Shown one piece after another: positions 1 through 10,002 of a stretch of DNA of 64,000 bases (positions within the stretch are counted from its first letter, which is position 1; each line of letters begins with the position of its first letter). Location: assembly GCF_002777965.1 (NCBI RefSeq), contig NZ_NGVR01000023.1:186001-250000 (forward strand), given 5' to 3'. A program made the translations under genes and the position numbers. Source of the stretch: Proteus columbae (GTDB taxonomy: Bacteria; Pseudomonadota; Gammaproteobacteria; Enterobacterales; Enterobacteriaceae). A model generated the notes under the pieces. It was not told the DNA's origin, ran no database searches, and saw only the letters and a list, made by a program, of their open reading frames with translations.

Positions 1-1
1 G

Positions 2-1447
2 TTAGGCGGTTATAGTGATGATCATCCTATTGATGCCAGAATAAGCCTAAGTTATGACCATTATAATGGATATCGAGATCACTCTGCTTCTCAGCGTAAA
101 ACAATGCGCTCAACACTCGGATATACCTCTGACAACTTTGAAAATAGAACATGGATTAATTGGACTGATCTGCGTTTTGATGTTCCCGGCCCTGCAACAT
201 CACAAATGCTTGCCGATGATCCAAAAAGTGTATTACCTGCTATCCAGAAAAAAGATCCCCATCGTAATGTAGAGCAAATACGCATTGCGAATAAATCAAC
301 ATGGGATCTCGGTGCTCACGATATTCAATTAGGATGGTGGTATTCACAAACACATGATAATTTCAAAACACCCAGCCATTATCAGTTTGTGAATTATTAT
401 ACTAAAGGCGCTCAATTTAATTATAAATTAGAAACTCAGCGTATTAGTTATCGTGCAGCATTAGCGTGGGATCATTCGATAATGAAAGATGATATCGAGA
501 AAAATCCCAAAGGTTGGTTAGGGCGATATGATGGACGTGCTGAAAATATCTATGCATCTTTAGGCGCAGGAATACATATTAGTAACAATGTGTTGTTTAA
601 TCTGGACATAAAAGGAACTCATGCGAAAAGAGATGTATTTTCGAGCCATAATTCTCTTGAACAATCCTTTAATTTCTTAACACCTAAAGTTGGGTTGGTT
701 TGGTATCCTAATTACAATACACGCTTATTTGCTAATGTCAGTATGAGCCAAGAGCCAGCTTCTTTTAATGATATTATTAATCCTAAAGCGCCGTTAAATA
801 AGGTTAATCTGTTAAAACTCTCGCCTCAAAAAGCAACCAGTTTTGAAGTCGGTAGTGACAGCGATTTAACAGAAAATATAAGTTGGGGCGTAGTGCTCTA
901 TCGTAGCTTTATCAAAGATGAATATATTACATCGCACGATACAAACGGGAATATTGTCGATATTTATAATTATCCTGCTAAAACTCGCCATCAAGGTGTT
1001 GAATTCAGTATAAATGCGATCCAACCTCTTCCTATTGGTGATTTTCTCTATCGTGCAACATGGACGTATAATGATTTTCGTTTTATGGGCGGGGAATATA
1101 ATAGAAAATACATTGCAGGTGTTCCTAGAAATATTATTACTGGTGAAGTTTATTACCAATTAGAAGGATTAAAATTAGGGCCTACAATTTATTGGTCGCC
1201 AACAGAGGTTGCTGTTGACCATGGTAATCACTTTGATATTCAAAAAAGAGAGCCATTTGTATTATTAGGATTTAATGCACATTATCAATATGACAATACA
1301 TGGTCGACTTACCTTAATTTAGATAACATAACCAATAAACGTTATGTGGCAAGCACCTTAGCCAATCCAACAGTGAAAAAGAATGATGCCTTACTTTTCC
1401 CTGGCAATGGTTTTAGTGTTAATGCGGGTGTTGTGTATAAATTTTAA
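2..1447 (+). CDS. TonB-dependent outer-membrane receptor, 3' part (partial)
   Basis: The reading frame is already open at base 2 and runs to a TAA at 1445-1447, so the signal peptide, TonB box, plug domain and early barrel strands lie outside the window. What remains is typical outer-membrane beta-barrel sequence: alternating aromatic and polar strands, a late NLDNITNKRY segment like the conserved C-terminal block of TonB-dependent receptors, and a terminal phenylalanine (VVYKF) for barrel assembly. The family imports ferric siderophores or similar ligands with TonB energy. The style suggests a siderophore receptor, but the ligand cannot be told from this part. A strong terminator follows 19 bases downstream. 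Confidence 0.88.
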   Translation, partial: LGGYSDDHPIDARISLSYDHYNGYRDHSASQRKTMRSTLGYTSDNFENRTWINWTDLRFDVPGPATSQMLADDPKSVLPAIQKKDPHRNVEQIRIANKSTWDLGAHDIQLGWWYSQTHDNFKTPSHYQFVNYYTKGAQFNYKLETQRISYRAALAWDHSIMKDDIEKNPKGWLGRYDGRAENIYASLGAGIHISNNVLFNLDIKGTHAKRDVFSSHNSLEQSFNFLTPKVGLVWYPNYNTRLFANVSMSQEPASFNDIINPKAPLNKVNLLKLSPQKATSFEVGSDSDLTENISWGVVLYRSFIKDEYITSHDTNGNIVDIYNYPAKTRHQGVEFSINAIQPLPIGDFLYRATWTYNDFRFMGGEYNRKYIAGVPRNIITGEVYYQLEGLKLGPTIYWSPTEVAVDHGNHFDIQKREPFVLLGFNAHYQYDNTWSTYLNLDNITNKRYVASTLANPTVKKNDALLFPGNGFSVNAGVVYKF

Positions 1448-1465
1448 TTCAAGTAGAAAATAGAC

Positions 1466-1494
1466 AAAGGCTGCCTTACACGACAGCCTTTTTT
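1466..1494 (+). terminator. Rho-independent terminator of the TonB receptor gene
   Basis: Arms AAAGGCTG (1466-1473) and CAGCCTTT (1484-1491) form an 8-bp stem with a 10-base loop, followed by a T run on the plus strand. Confidence 0.85.
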
Positions 1495-1524
1495 ATATAT
1501 TAATCACGTCTTTTTACACGTAGA

Positions 1525-2031
1525 TTAATTTTCAATATTGGCTTCAATAAACCATAAGAATTTATCAAGATCACGCGATGCAGCAGTAAACATATCGGCA
1601 GTATCTTCATCTTCAACTTCGTCAATGGCTTTACGAATATCATTAGCAACAACAGCATAACGATCAGCCAGTGCTTTTAGGTGATCTTGCACATCATGGA
1701 TATCCAAAGGATACGCTTTTAAGGGTGTTTTTTTACCGACAACTTGCGCAGTGCCTAATACCGTACCACCTAATTGAACAATACGTTCTGCAAACTCATC
1801 TGTGTGCTGATTAATGGTATCGCGGAAGCCATCAACCATCTCATGAACAGAAATAAAGTTTCTGCCACGCATATTCCAGTGCGCTTGTTTTGTGATGAGA
1901 GATAGGTCGATAAACTGCGTCACCATCTGTTGCAATAATTCAATAGCGTGAAGTTTTACGCTGTCGTCGAGGTTATTACGGGTATAAAGCAGAGTTGAAG
2001 GTGTGGATTTGACTAATTTAGCAGTACTCAT
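1525..2031 (-). CDS. dps: DNA starvation/stationary-phase protection protein Dps
   Basis: This 168-residue protein (E. coli Dps has 167) forms the ferritin-like dodecamer that coats DNA and stores iron oxidised with hydrogen peroxide. All inter-subunit ferroxidase ligands are visible: His51 in [10 protein letters not shown], His63 and Asp67 in VHEMVDGF, Asp78 and Glu82. The N-terminus carries lysines (Lys5, Lys8) of the kind that bind DNA in the E. coli protein. It is transcribed alone; its stop is close to the receptor terminator, and the rhtA terminator lies upstream. Adjacency to rhtA matches E. coli. Family identity is very secure. Confidence 0.97.
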   Translation of the reverse strand: MSTAKLVKSTPSTLLYTRNNLDDSVKLHAIELLQQMVTQFIDLSLITKQAHWNMRGRNFISVHEMVDGFRDTINQHTDEFAERIVQLGGTVLGTAQVVGKKTPLKAYPLDIHDVQDHLKALADRYAVVANDIRKAIDEVEDEDTADMFTAASRDLDKFLWFIEANIEN

Positions 2032-2239
2032 AATCGTTCTCCCTAAATAATTAATAACTCAATATCTTAATTTCTGTTAATGATGATAGTAAATTATTAA
2101 TGGTTAGTCTTATCGATTGATACTATTAAATTGATAGGTCATCTATTAAAAAAATCTAATCTATCGAAATAGTCTATTTAGGGTAAGACAATGAGCGCAA
2201 AATAGCAATGATAGGTCAGTAAAGTTATTATTTAATAAG

Positions 2240-2263
2240 AAAAAGGATCATAAGATCCTTTTT
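2240..2263 (-). terminator. Terminator downstream of rhtA
   Basis: A perfect 10-bp stem, AAAAAGGATC (2240-2249) with GATCCTTTTT (2254-2263), and a 4-base loop. The A/T ends give a U run on either strand. On the minus strand it ends rhtA and insulates dps. Confidence 0.85.
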
Positions 2264-2304
2264 AAATAAATATTTATTTCTTATAAGAAAATACGGTTAA
2301 ATAA

Positions 2305-3195
2305 TTATTTAACCTCTTCAATTTTGGTTTTATTTTTCATGGTTGCTGTTGAACCAATAGAGGCTAATACAATAAAGGCAAGGGCAATCCATTGAATTAG
2401 TGTTAAATGTTCGTGTAAGAAAATAATACCAATAAAAGCACCCATACAAGGCTCTAAGCTCATGAGGGTACCGAACGTTTTAGCTGGTAAACGTGTAAGG
2501 GCAATCATTTCTAAGGTATAAGGAAATGCGGTCGATAAAATCGCAATAGCCAATGCAACCGGTAAAATTGACCAGCTAAACATAATGTCAGGGCTACTTT
2601 GTAACATACCAATAGGAACGAAAATAAAGGCAGCAACTAATGAGCCAATTGAAACAGTTGCCGCACCGTAGCCTTTACCTGCACGTTGTCCGAATACAAT
2701 GTATAACGCCCAACCCACACCAGCACCCAGTGCATAAAGAATACCTAGAGGATCTAATCCATGAATATTATCGCCAATAGGTAGCAATAATCCTAAGCCC
2801 GCAATGACTAAAATTATCCATAAAAAGTCGATGGCTCTGCGCGATGAAAACATAGCAACAGCTAAAGGACCTGTAAATTCAAGGGCAACCGCAATCCCTA
2901 AAGGAATGGTTTCAAGAGCAAGGTAGAAAAGGTAATTCATTGCCCCTAACGATAAACCATATAGAAACAGTGGCATAATCGATTTTCGAGTGAACTTGAG
3001 TCGCCACGGTTTAAAAATAAAAAAGAGGATCAAAGTACCCAATAATAGACGTAACGCCGTGACAGCTGGGGCTCCAATAACAGGAAATAGGCTTTTAGCA
3101 AGGGATGCGCCGCTTTGAATTGAAAGCATGGAAAGAAGCAAGAGAAGCACAGGGTAAAACACCTGTAATTTAGCTGAGTGTCTGGCTGACAACAT
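2305..3195 (-). CDS. rhtA: Threonine/homoserine exporter RhtA (EamA/DMT family)
   Basis: An inner-membrane drug/metabolite transporter with about ten membrane segments in two EamA repeats. It aligns along its length with E. coli RhtA, sharing IQSGASLAKSLFP, GMNYLFYL-like and PLGIAVALEFTGPLAVA blocks. RhtA exports threonine, homoserine and related amino acids. I place the start at the ATG at 3195 (296 residues; E. coli 295) because a GAGG lies nine bases upstream; a TTG at 3213 would add six residues and has no clear ribosome site. It neighbours dps as in E. coli and has its own terminator. Confidence 0.93.
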   Translation of the reverse strand: MLSARHSAKLQVFYPVLLLLLSMLSIQSGASLAKSLFPVIGAPAVTALRLLLGTLILFFIFKPWRLKFTRKSIMPLFLYGLSLGAMNYLFYLALETIPLGIAVALEFTGPLAVAMFSSRRAIDFLWIILVIAGLGLLLPIGDNIHGLDPLGILYALGAGVGWALYIVFGQRAGKGYGAATVSIGSLVAAFIFVPIGMLQSSPDIMFSWSILPVALAIAILSTAFPYTLEMIALTRLPAKTFGTLMSLEPCMGAFIGIIFLHEHLTLIQWIALAFIVLASIGSTATMKNKTKIEEVK

Positions 3196-3526
3196 CCTAT
3201 AAAACCTCGTCAATAATCAATCGTTATGTGTTCTCTGTTAGCAGATAACAAAGGATCGCATAATATAAAATAAAATCACTTGCTTTAATATAGCTATTTA
3301 TTAATAAATATTTTTTATTTTAATTTAGTCGAGTGAGATTAGCTAAAATAAAAATTAATTTATTTTTAATAAAATAAAAAATAACTTCTCATAAATATAA
3401 GTATTAATAATGATTAAATATATATATGCGATAAAAATCGTAAAAACACTTTTTTTAACCTTTTTTATTAAAAATACCTTCAGTATAATTCCAAGCTCGA
3501 TTTAACTAGTTAAAAGAGAATAAAAA
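3196..3526. other. A+T-rich divergent intergenic region (rhtA / LOG gene)
   Basis: About 330 bases, very A+T-rich, separating two divergent genes. The only clear element is a TATAAT at 3484-3489 on the plus strand, a good -10 hexamer for the LOG gene; the matching -35 region is only a T run. No open frame or structured RNA stands out. Confidence 0.5.
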
Positions 3527-4105
3527 ATGAGTAAAATAAAATCTATCGCAGTGTATTGTGGTTCTAGTTTAGGCGCTTCACCTATTTATAAAGAACAAGC
3601 AATTATTTTTGCCAAAGAGCTAGTTAAACGTAATATTATCTTAATTTATGGTGGTGCCAGTGTCGGTATTATGGGTACTCTTGCTGATACTGTATTAGCC
3701 GAAGGCGGAAAGGTAATTGGTGTTATTCCTACGCTATTAGAAGGGCGTGAAATATCGCATAAAAACCTGACCGAATTGCATGTTGTTGAAACCATGCATC
3801 AGCGTAAAAGCAAAATGATTGAATTGGCTGATGGTTTTGTCGCATTACCCGGTGGTTTCGGTACATTAGAGGAGTTTAGTGAAGTCTTTACGTGGAGCCA
3901 AATTGGGTTGCATCAAAAACCATTAGGCTTACTGAATATCAATCAGTTCTATTCTCCATTATTAATGATGATTGATAAAATGGCGGATGAACAATTCTTA
4001 CATGAAAAATACCGTAAAATGGCGATTGTGGAACAATCTCCTATTCAACTTTTAGATAAATTTGAAACGTATACTGCGCCTCCTGTAAAAACCTACAACA
4101 AATAA
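3527..4105 (+). CDS. LOG-family protein (cytokinin riboside 5'-monophosphate phosphoribohydrolase type)
   Basis: A 192-residue Rossmann-like protein with the family hallmarks: YCGSSLG near the start, YGGASVGIMG at 41-50, MHQRKSKM with the conserved arginine near 93, and PGGFGTLEE at 108-116. LOG proteins split nucleoside 5'-monophosphates into base and ribose 5-phosphate; in plants and some bacteria this releases cytokinins, while the role in most enterobacteria is uncertain. The GNAT gene starts 10 bases after the stop, so the two are probably co-transcribed. The family was once mislabelled lysine decarboxylase, and no decarboxylase motif is present. Confidence 0.9.
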   Translation: MSKIKSIAVYCGSSLGASPIYKEQAIIFAKELVKRNIILIYGGASVGIMGTLADTVLAEGGKVIGVIPTLLEGREISHKNLTELHVVETMHQRKSKMIELADGFVALPGGFGTLEEFSEVFTWSQIGLHQKPLGLLNINQFYSPLLMMIDKMADEQFLHEKYRKMAIVEQSPIQLLDKFETYTAPPVKTYNK

Positions 4106-4115
4106 AGGTAAAAAA

Positions 4116-4580
4116 ATGATAATAATAAGAAAAGCAATTTTGTCTGATGTAGAAGAAATTAATACGCTTTACACTTACTTATTTAATGAAATGGCAAATT
4201 TACAACCTGATCGATTAAAGCCGGGTAAGCAAGATGAAGCTTTTATTATTAATGGAATAAAAAATAATAAGTTTCATCTTTTAGTGGCAGATCTAGACGG
4301 TAAAGTGGTTGGATTTAGCTTCGCACAAATTCAAGAGACACCCCTGTTTAATTGTTTAGTTCAACGTAAATATGCTTATATTTACGATATCGTTACTGAT
4401 CCTACAGTACGTAGCCAAGGTGTAGGTCGTTTATTGTTGACCGCAATGAAAGAGTGGGCTAAATCAGAGAAAATGACGCATCTTGAGTTATCTGTATTAG
4501 CTGAAAATGGTGCGGCTAAACGTTTTTATGAACGTGAAGGATTAAAAGAAGTGAGCACAGTAATGGCTATTGCTTTATAA
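4116..4580 (+). CDS. GNAT-family N-acetyltransferase
   Basis: A 154-residue single-domain acetyltransferase. The acetyl-CoA pyrophosphate-binding motif A is seen as VRSQGVGRLLL (residues 98-108), preceded by the typical beta4 strand YIYDIVTDP and followed by a motif B-like NGAAKRFYEREGL. The substrate cannot be read from the sequence. An AAAGG ribosome site lies seven bases before the ATG. It follows the LOG gene by 10 bases and precedes a strong terminator, so the pair forms a short two-gene unit; the shared job of the two is unknown. Confidence 0.88.
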   Translation: MIIIRKAILSDVEEINTLYTYLFNEMANLQPDRLKPGKQDEAFIINGIKNNKFHLLVADLDGKVVGFSFAQIQETPLFNCLVQRKYAYIYDIVTDPTVRSQGVGRLLLTAMKEWAKSEKMTHLELSVLAENGAAKRFYEREGLKEVSTVMAIAL

Positions 4581-4627
4581 CAGGCCAAATTTACGTTAAT
4601 TCTCATAGGATTAAGTGCATAGATAAA

Positions 4628-4656
4628 AATAAACCCGCTTCAAAGGCGGGTTTATT
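4628..4656. terminator. Bidirectional terminator between convergent genes
   Basis: An 11-bp perfect stem, AATAAACCCGC (4628-4638) with GCGGGTTTATT (4646-4656), and a 7-base loop. A/T-rich ends serve both the plus-strand GNAT unit and the minus-strand amidohydrolase. Confidence 0.82.
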
Positions 4657-4671
4657 AATTATATTATTCAG

Positions 4672-6372
4672 CTAAATTGTGGGTTTCCCCGCAATGATCG
4701 TACACAATACCCTGACATTTTCAACATCTTCTGCCGATATTTCAAACAAGTTTCTATCTAATACAATAAAATCGGCAAATTTCCCGACTTCTAATGATCC
4801 AATTTGTTTATCCATATCTAATGCCTGAGCCGCATTAATGGTCGCAGCGCGTAGAATTTCAATTAACTTAAGATTACGATCATTATCAAGGCGTGGGCTT
4901 GCTGCATCTTTTTGGCGAGTCATCGCGACTTTAAAATCGTACCATTCATTAAGTGGATCAATCGGCCAATCGCTACCAAAAGCAACAGTAACGCCAGCAT
5001 CAATAAACTTGCCAGCAGTCTCTAAATAATCACAGCGAGATTTCCCCAGCATTTCAATATCTTTTTCGATATTACTCTGTTCTGCGGCCGCCCATTGAAA
5101 GGAGAGAAAAGGATAGGTTTTTAGTTGTGTAAAACGAACGTAATCTTTTTCACACATCAATTCATTATGTGCAAGTCCCGGTCTTATGTCTTTTTCAGGT
5201 AAGGCTTTACGCATTGCACTAATAGCATCAAGTGCCGTACTAATTGCACCTTCAGCAACAGTATGAATATGAGGGTGATAACCTGCTCGTGCAATTTCTG
5301 TGACTAACGGGGTTAAAATTTCAGGTGAGAAATAGAGATCGCCAATATGTTCAGAGTATTGCCAGTGTGGCGTATCATCAGTGCCAACATTAATACGATA
5401 AGGTGAGTGCAAGCGTGCTGTCATAATCGGCGCTTGTAATACTCCATCAAGAAAAAGCTTGATATGGCGGATCGCAACACTGGGTTGAGCGCCTTCGCTG
5501 ATTTGATGCCATTGTGAAAAGCGAGTGGCAGCATGGCATACAGCGTTTGGAATATCTTCAATACAAGGCACATCATCTGGCGTGATTTCAACGGCATTCT
5601 CTACACGAAGAGTCAGTTCACCTGCTTTTCTTAATGTATTAAAGGCGCGTAATTGCGGTTCGCCTACACGAGCATCCATAATGGTGGTCACGCCTTGTTC
5701 ATTTAATAATTTTTGAACATGGCGAGCTATTTGTAAATTTTGAGCTTCTGTCAGTGGTGGTAAGCTGTCAATGGCTTGCATTGCTGGCGCATCTTCAAGA
5801 ATACCAATAGGTGTTCTATCACCATCACGCTCAATGTTTCCATCTGGTGGATCGGGTGTTTCAGCGGTGATATTTAACAGCTCTAAAGCGCGCGAGTTAG
5901 CAAGAACACTATGACAATCACTAGAAAAGAGCAAAATAGGGCGAGCCGTATTTAAGGTATCAAGGTGATAACGAGTCATTTGCACACCTTCAGGTTGCAT
6001 ACCTTCACGATACCATGCGGAAACTTTTAACCATTCGGTATCACTATCAATAAAGTTTTCATCAAGGTATTTTTGAATACGCAATAAAATGTCATCGATA
6101 GAGAGTGATTGATAATCAAGATGGCAACCCGCTAGTGTTGCACCTCCCCAGAATGGGTGCATGTGTGCATCAATAATGCCCGGCATGACCATTCTTCCCT
6201 GTAAATCAATCTGCTCAGTATTTTCATTACAGTAAGAAAGTAACCTCTCTTTTTTACCTGAAGCAATAATCACACCTTGGCTGATCGCGATAGCATCAAC
6301 AATAATGTCATTATGATCAGCAGTATAAATAAGTCCGTTGTAATAGAGAGTGTCTGCAATTTGAAATGTCAT
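4672..6372 (-). CDS. Amidohydrolase, YtcJ-like (amidohydrolase family 3)
   Basis: A 566-residue metal-dependent hydrolase of the YtcJ/exoenzyme-regulatory AepA-like group. The metal-binding HxH is at residues 70-72 (GIIDAHMHPFWGG). IKLFLDGV resembles the central metal-bridging lysine region, a His-x-His appears in HPHIHTVAEG, and GSDWPID near the C-terminus supplies the catalytic aspartate. The substrate is unknown; family members hydrolyse C-N bonds of amides and cyclic imides. The ATG at 6372 is preferred over one at 6441 because AAGG lies close upstream and the family N-terminus begins there. It appears to be a single-gene unit. Confidence 0.85.
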   Translation of the reverse strand: MTFQIADTLYYNGLIYTADHNDIIVDAIAISQGVIIASGKKERLLSYCNENTEQIDLQGRMVMPGIIDAHMHPFWGGATLAGCHLDYQSLSIDDILLRIQKYLDENFIDSDTEWLKVSAWYREGMQPEGVQMTRYHLDTLNTARPILLFSSDCHSVLANSRALELLNITAETPDPPDGNIERDGDRTPIGILEDAPAMQAIDSLPPLTEAQNLQIARHVQKLLNEQGVTTIMDARVGEPQLRAFNTLRKAGELTLRVENAVEITPDDVPCIEDIPNAVCHAATRFSQWHQISEGAQPSVAIRHIKLFLDGVLQAPIMTARLHSPYRINVGTDDTPHWQYSEHIGDLYFSPEILTPLVTEIARAGYHPHIHTVAEGAISTALDAISAMRKALPEKDIRPGLAHNELMCEKDYVRFTQLKTYPFLSFQWAAAEQSNIEKDIEMLGKSRCDYLETAGKFIDAGVTVAFGSDWPIDPLNEWYDFKVAMTRQKDAASPRLDNDRNLKLIEILRAATINAAQALDMDKQIGSLEVGKFADFIVLDRNLFEISAEDVENVRVLCTIIAGKPTI

Positions 6373-6551
6373 TCTTCTACCTTGTATTGCTTTTTTAGCA
6401 CGTAGATGCGTGCTTAAATGATTATTTTGTTTATAGGGCATCCTGTTGCGTTTTGACGCGGGCGGTCATAGTAGAATTAAATCAGAGTGAATACTACAAG
6501 CTTGTTACATTGACTTAACGATGAGTATGAATACAACTTAGAGATTGAGCG

Positions 6552-6590
6552 AAATAAGGTAAGTTTAAAGAATGTCGACTTACCTTATTT
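6552..6590 (-). terminator. Long hairpin downstream of moeB
   Basis: Arms AAATAAGGTAAGT (6552-6564) and ACTTACCTTATTT (6578-6590) make a perfect 13-bp stem with a 13-base loop. The U tract beyond it on the minus strand is short, so termination may be partial. Confidence 0.65.
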
Positions 6591-6607
6591 AAACATAATA
6601 AGCGTGG

Positions 6608-7375
6608 TTAGTTGTCTGGTAAATTGGTTGAGCACACTTCACAATGTGGATTTTTAGGTAATTTGAATTCACGAAATTGCATTCGCATTGCGTCAAACAT
6701 CAACACTTTGCCATGTAAATGTTCACCATACCCTGTAAGCAGTTTGATGGCTTCAACGGCTTGTAAAGTACCAATTGTGCCCACAACAGGTGCCATTACG
6801 CCGGCTTCAACACAACTTAAAGCATTATCACCAAAAAGATGACTTAAACAGCGATAGCAAGGCTCATTATCTTGATAGGTGAATACACTGATTTGACCTT
6901 CCATCCGAATAGCCGCACCAGAAACGAGCGGTTTTTTTTGATGAAAGCAGAGGCGATTAAGTTGCTCACGTACTGTCACATTATCAGTGCAATCCATAAC
7001 AATATTATGGTGGCTAATAAGCTCCGCTAACGCTTCATCTTCAAGTAATGCATCAACGGTTTCTATCGTGACATGAGGATTAATGGCTTCTAATGTTGCT
7101 TTTGCAGAGAGTACTTTAGGTTGACCAATCGTGGCGTCGCGATGAAGAATTTGTCGCTGAAGATTAGAAAGGGAAACCGTATCAAAATCTAATAAGGTGA
7201 GTTTTCCTACACCTGCAGCTGTAAGATATTGCGAGGCGCTACATCCTAAGCCACCAGCACCAACGACTAATACAGAGGCACTTTTCAGCGCCTCTTGACC
7301 ATCAAAATCAAAGCCTCTTAATACAATCTGGCGATTGTAGCGCAGCGTTTCTTCATCAGTTAATTCAATACTCAT
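6608..7375 (-). CDS. moeB: Molybdopterin-synthase adenylyltransferase MoeB
   Basis: This 255-residue ThiF/E1-like enzyme activates the MoaD C-terminus with ATP so that it can receive sulfur for molybdopterin synthesis. The nucleotide-binding loop VVGAGGLGC lies near residues 36-44, followed by the DFDTVSLSNLQRQ ATP-site segment, which is highly conserved in MoeB. Two CxxC pairs, CYRC and a C-terminal CEVC, match the structural zinc site. It begins five bases after the moeA stop and so forms the moeAB operon known from E. coli. ThiF is the main alternative, but partner moeA and the length favour MoeB. Confidence 0.95.
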   Translation of the reverse strand: MSIELTDEETLRYNRQIVLRGFDFDGQEALKSASVLVVGAGGLGCSASQYLTAAGVGKLTLLDFDTVSLSNLQRQILHRDATIGQPKVLSAKATLEAINPHVTIETVDALLEDEALAELISHHNIVMDCTDNVTVREQLNRLCFHQKKPLVSGAAIRMEGQISVFTYQDNEPCYRCLSHLFGDNALSCVEAGVMAPVVGTIGTLQAVEAIKLLTGYGEHLHGKVLMFDAMRMQFREFKLPKNPHCEVCSTNLPDN

Positions 7376-7380
7376 AAAGA

Positions 7381-8622
7381 CTATTCACTTTTTAATAGAG
7401 AATTAAATAGCTCGATAGTAACAGTTTCGCCAGCTGCAACTTTACCGCGCTCACGCTCTAAAACGATAAAGCAATTAGCGACACTAAAGGAGCTATAAAC
7501 ATGGGAGCCTTGATGTCCAGATGTTTCGACTTGCCATACACCCTCGGCATTAATACTGGCGATACCGCGTTGGAAATCAAGACGACCTGCTGATTTTTTC
7601 AATGGAGATTGTGCAATAGCTTGGAAACGTTGTGGTGCTTTCCAATGGCTAAATCCTGATAAACGTGCGATTAAAGGCTGAACCAATTGATAGAATGTTA
7701 CGGTTGCAGATACTGGGTTACCCGGCAAACCGCAGAACCACGCATTGTGTAGATGACCAAAGGCAAAAGGTTTTCCTGGTTTAATGGCAAGCTTCCAAAA
7801 ACCAATTTCGCCAATTTCATCAAGAATTTGTTTGGTGTAATCGGCTTCGCCCACAGAAACACCACCACTGCTGATGACTAAATCTGCTTCTTGATCAGCT
7901 TTTTTAAAGGTTTCACGCAGTTTTTCTGGTGAATCAGGAATAACGCCTAAATCTAAAACTTCACATCCTAGTTTTTCAAGCATTAAACGTACCGCAAAGC
8001 GGTTGGTATCATAAATTTGGCCCGCTTTTAATGGCTGACCAATGGTTTGTAATTCATCACCCGTTGAGAAAACGGCCACTTTTAAACGACGATAAACTTG
8101 TACTGTTGCCACACCTAAAGAGGCAATTAAAGGTAATTGCGCAGTTGAAAGCTTAGTGCCAGCAGGTAATACAATGTCGTTTTCTTTAATATCTTCACCA
8201 ATACGGCGAATATTCTGGCCTTTTTTAGCCGGCTGTGAAAAACGTATACCATGTTCGGTCACTTCGGCTTCTTCTTGCATAATGACAGTATCAACACCAG
8301 CAGGCACCATTGCTCCTGTCATAATGCGTACACATTGCCCAGCAGGGAGTTCTCCCTCAAAAGGAATACCAGCGAATGATTTACCAGCAACAGGAAGTGG
8401 AGTTTGAGCTTCTAAGTCAGCGTAACGAAGTCCGTAACCATCCATTGCCGAATTATCAAAAGGCGGAACATTCAGTGGAGATGTAATATCTTCACTTAGA
8501 ATATAATCTGCGGCGTTATTTAATGGAATGTTAAGGGTATTGGTAATTGCCAGCGGTTTTTCAAGTAGTTTTTCTAGCGCTTCATCAAGAGATAATAAAC
8601 CGCTAACGTGACATTGACTCAT
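7381..8622 (-). CDS. moeA: Molybdopterin molybdenumtransferase MoeA
   Basis: This 413-residue enzyme (E. coli 411) inserts molybdate into adenylylated molybdopterin. Visible family blocks include NSAMDGYG near the N-terminus, [19 protein letters not shown], the MoCF-like [14 protein letters not shown], and LPGNPVSA in the active-site domain, with a C-terminal beta-barrel. I chose the ATG at 8622, which has GGAG six bases upstream; an ATG at 8625 and a TTG at 8634 are in frame but worse spaced. It is the first gene of moeAB. No molybdenum-cofactor riboswitch is recognisable in the 210 bases upstream. Confidence 0.95.
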   Translation of the reverse strand: MSQCHVSGLLSLDEALEKLLEKPLAITNTLNIPLNNAADYILSEDITSPLNVPPFDNSAMDGYGLRYADLEAQTPLPVAGKSFAGIPFEGELPAGQCVRIMTGAMVPAGVDTVIMQEEAEVTEHGIRFSQPAKKGQNIRRIGEDIKENDIVLPAGTKLSTAQLPLIASLGVATVQVYRRLKVAVFSTGDELQTIGQPLKAGQIYDTNRFAVRLMLEKLGCEVLDLGVIPDSPEKLRETFKKADQEADLVISSGGVSVGEADYTKQILDEIGEIGFWKLAIKPGKPFAFGHLHNAWFCGLPGNPVSATVTFYQLVQPLIARLSGFSHWKAPQRFQAIAQSPLKKSAGRLDFQRGIASINAEGVWQVETSGHQGSHVYSSFSVANCFIVLERERGKVAAGETVTIELFNSLLKSE

Positions 8623-8832
8623 CATATACTCCAAGATCTATCGAAATGTTCTGTTTTATTTCATGATACTAATCTATCACGATGAACATCATCATGTCAG
8701 AGATCATCTTGTGAATAGAAAGAAATGAAACTTCTTATTGCAAAAATGTTAACTGATTGGGGTTAATGTGTTACTTGTTCTGTTATTAGTAAGCAGCACA
8801 TTTAAAATGATAAAACAAAATAATGGATATCC

Positions 8833-10002
8833 ATGAATACTTCAAATCACCAAAGTCATTCAGCACAAGCTTTTCATATTGCTTTTAGTGGGTTTCTTGC
8901 TTTAGTGGTTGCAATGGGAATAGGCCGCTTTACTTTTACACCGCAAGTGCCGTTGATGATTGCAGAATATCAATTAACGCTGACAAGTGCGGGGATCGTT
9001 GCTGCATTTAATTATCTTGGTTATCTTGCTGGCTCCTATGATGCGATGAAAGCGGTTAAAGGTGTGGGGTATCGCTTATGGGCAGGTCTTTGGGGAGCGG
9101 TGATAATCACTCTGTTGTCTGCTTTTTTAAAAGATGCTTTTACACATAGTATTGCACGCTTTTTTATTGGTTGGGCAAGTGGTTGGACATTAGTGCTGGT
9201 GGCTTCATGGGCTAACGAGTTACTGGCTCGCCTTAATCGACCTGCATTAAGTGTGGCTGTTTATGCAGGAACTGGTGCAGGTATATTTATTAGCGGTATT
9301 CTTGCCGTGTTAATTATGAAATGGCAAATGAGTGCGACAGCAGGGTGGTTAATTTATGGTTCTCTTGCTTTTATTTGTGCCATATATGTGAGCTACCATC
9401 TTCCAAAGCCTTGGACAATGAGCAGGGATGAGGTAAAAGTGACCTCTTTAACGCTTACGCCAGCGATAAAAAGGCTGATTTGGGGTTATACCTTTGCCGG
9501 ATTTGGCTATATTTTACCTGCAACTTTTCTTTCTCAAATGGCAGCAGAACGCTTTCCGGGGAGCTTAATTGCGCAATTTGTCTGGCCTGTTTTTGGTGCT
9601 TCTGCGGCATTATGCATTGGGATCGCTATTTTCACGCGTAATGTCTTAAACACGCAGTTACGCTTAGCCATTACGCTTTGGTTACAAGCACTAGGCATAC
9701 TGATTGCGCTGTGGGTTCCTACAATTATAGGGTTGGCGATAGGCGCGTTTTTAATTGGTGGCGGTTTAATGTGTGCGGTACAGCTGGCTTTTTTACGAGG
9801 TCGTGAATTAGCACCTCAACATGGGCGTTATATGGCGGGTTTACTTACCACTTTTTATGCCATCGGGCAATTAGTTGGCCCCGTAATTTCTTCACTTTCA
9901 ACAGCATTAACGGGAAAATTAGAACCTGCACTTTATGTTGCTTTTATTGTATTGATAATTGGCGGTTTTCTGGTGTGTTTAAAAGAAAAAGAGTGTCAGT
10001 AA
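8833..10002 (+). CDS. MFS transporter, YbfB/YjiJ family
   Basis: A 389-residue polytopic inner-membrane protein with about 12 hydrophobic segments. The opening block, with MGIGRFTFTPQVPLM in the first helix and AGIVAAFNYLGYLAGS in the second, is characteristic of the YbfB/YjiJ branch of the major facilitator superfamily. No substrate is established for this branch. The gene stands alone between moeA (divergent) and folE (same strand, 148 bases on). Its start has a weak GGAT ribosome site just upstream. Confidence 0.85.
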   Translation: MNTSNHQSHSAQAFHIAFSGFLALVVAMGIGRFTFTPQVPLMIAEYQLTLTSAGIVAAFNYLGYLAGSYDAMKAVKGVGYRLWAGLWGAVIITLLSAFLKDAFTHSIARFFIGWASGWTLVLVASWANELLARLNRPALSVAVYAGTGAGIFISGILAVLIMKWQMSATAGWLIYGSLAFICAIYVSYHLPKPWTMSRDEVKVTSLTLTPAIKRLIWGYTFAGFGYILPATFLSQMAAERFPGSLIAQFVWPVFGASAALCIGIAIFTRNVLNTQLRLAITLWLQALGILIALWVPTIIGLAIGAFLIGGGLMCAVQLAFLRGRELAPQHGRYMAGLLTTFYAIGQLVGPVISSLSTALTGKLEPALYVAFIVLIIGGFLVCLKEKECQ

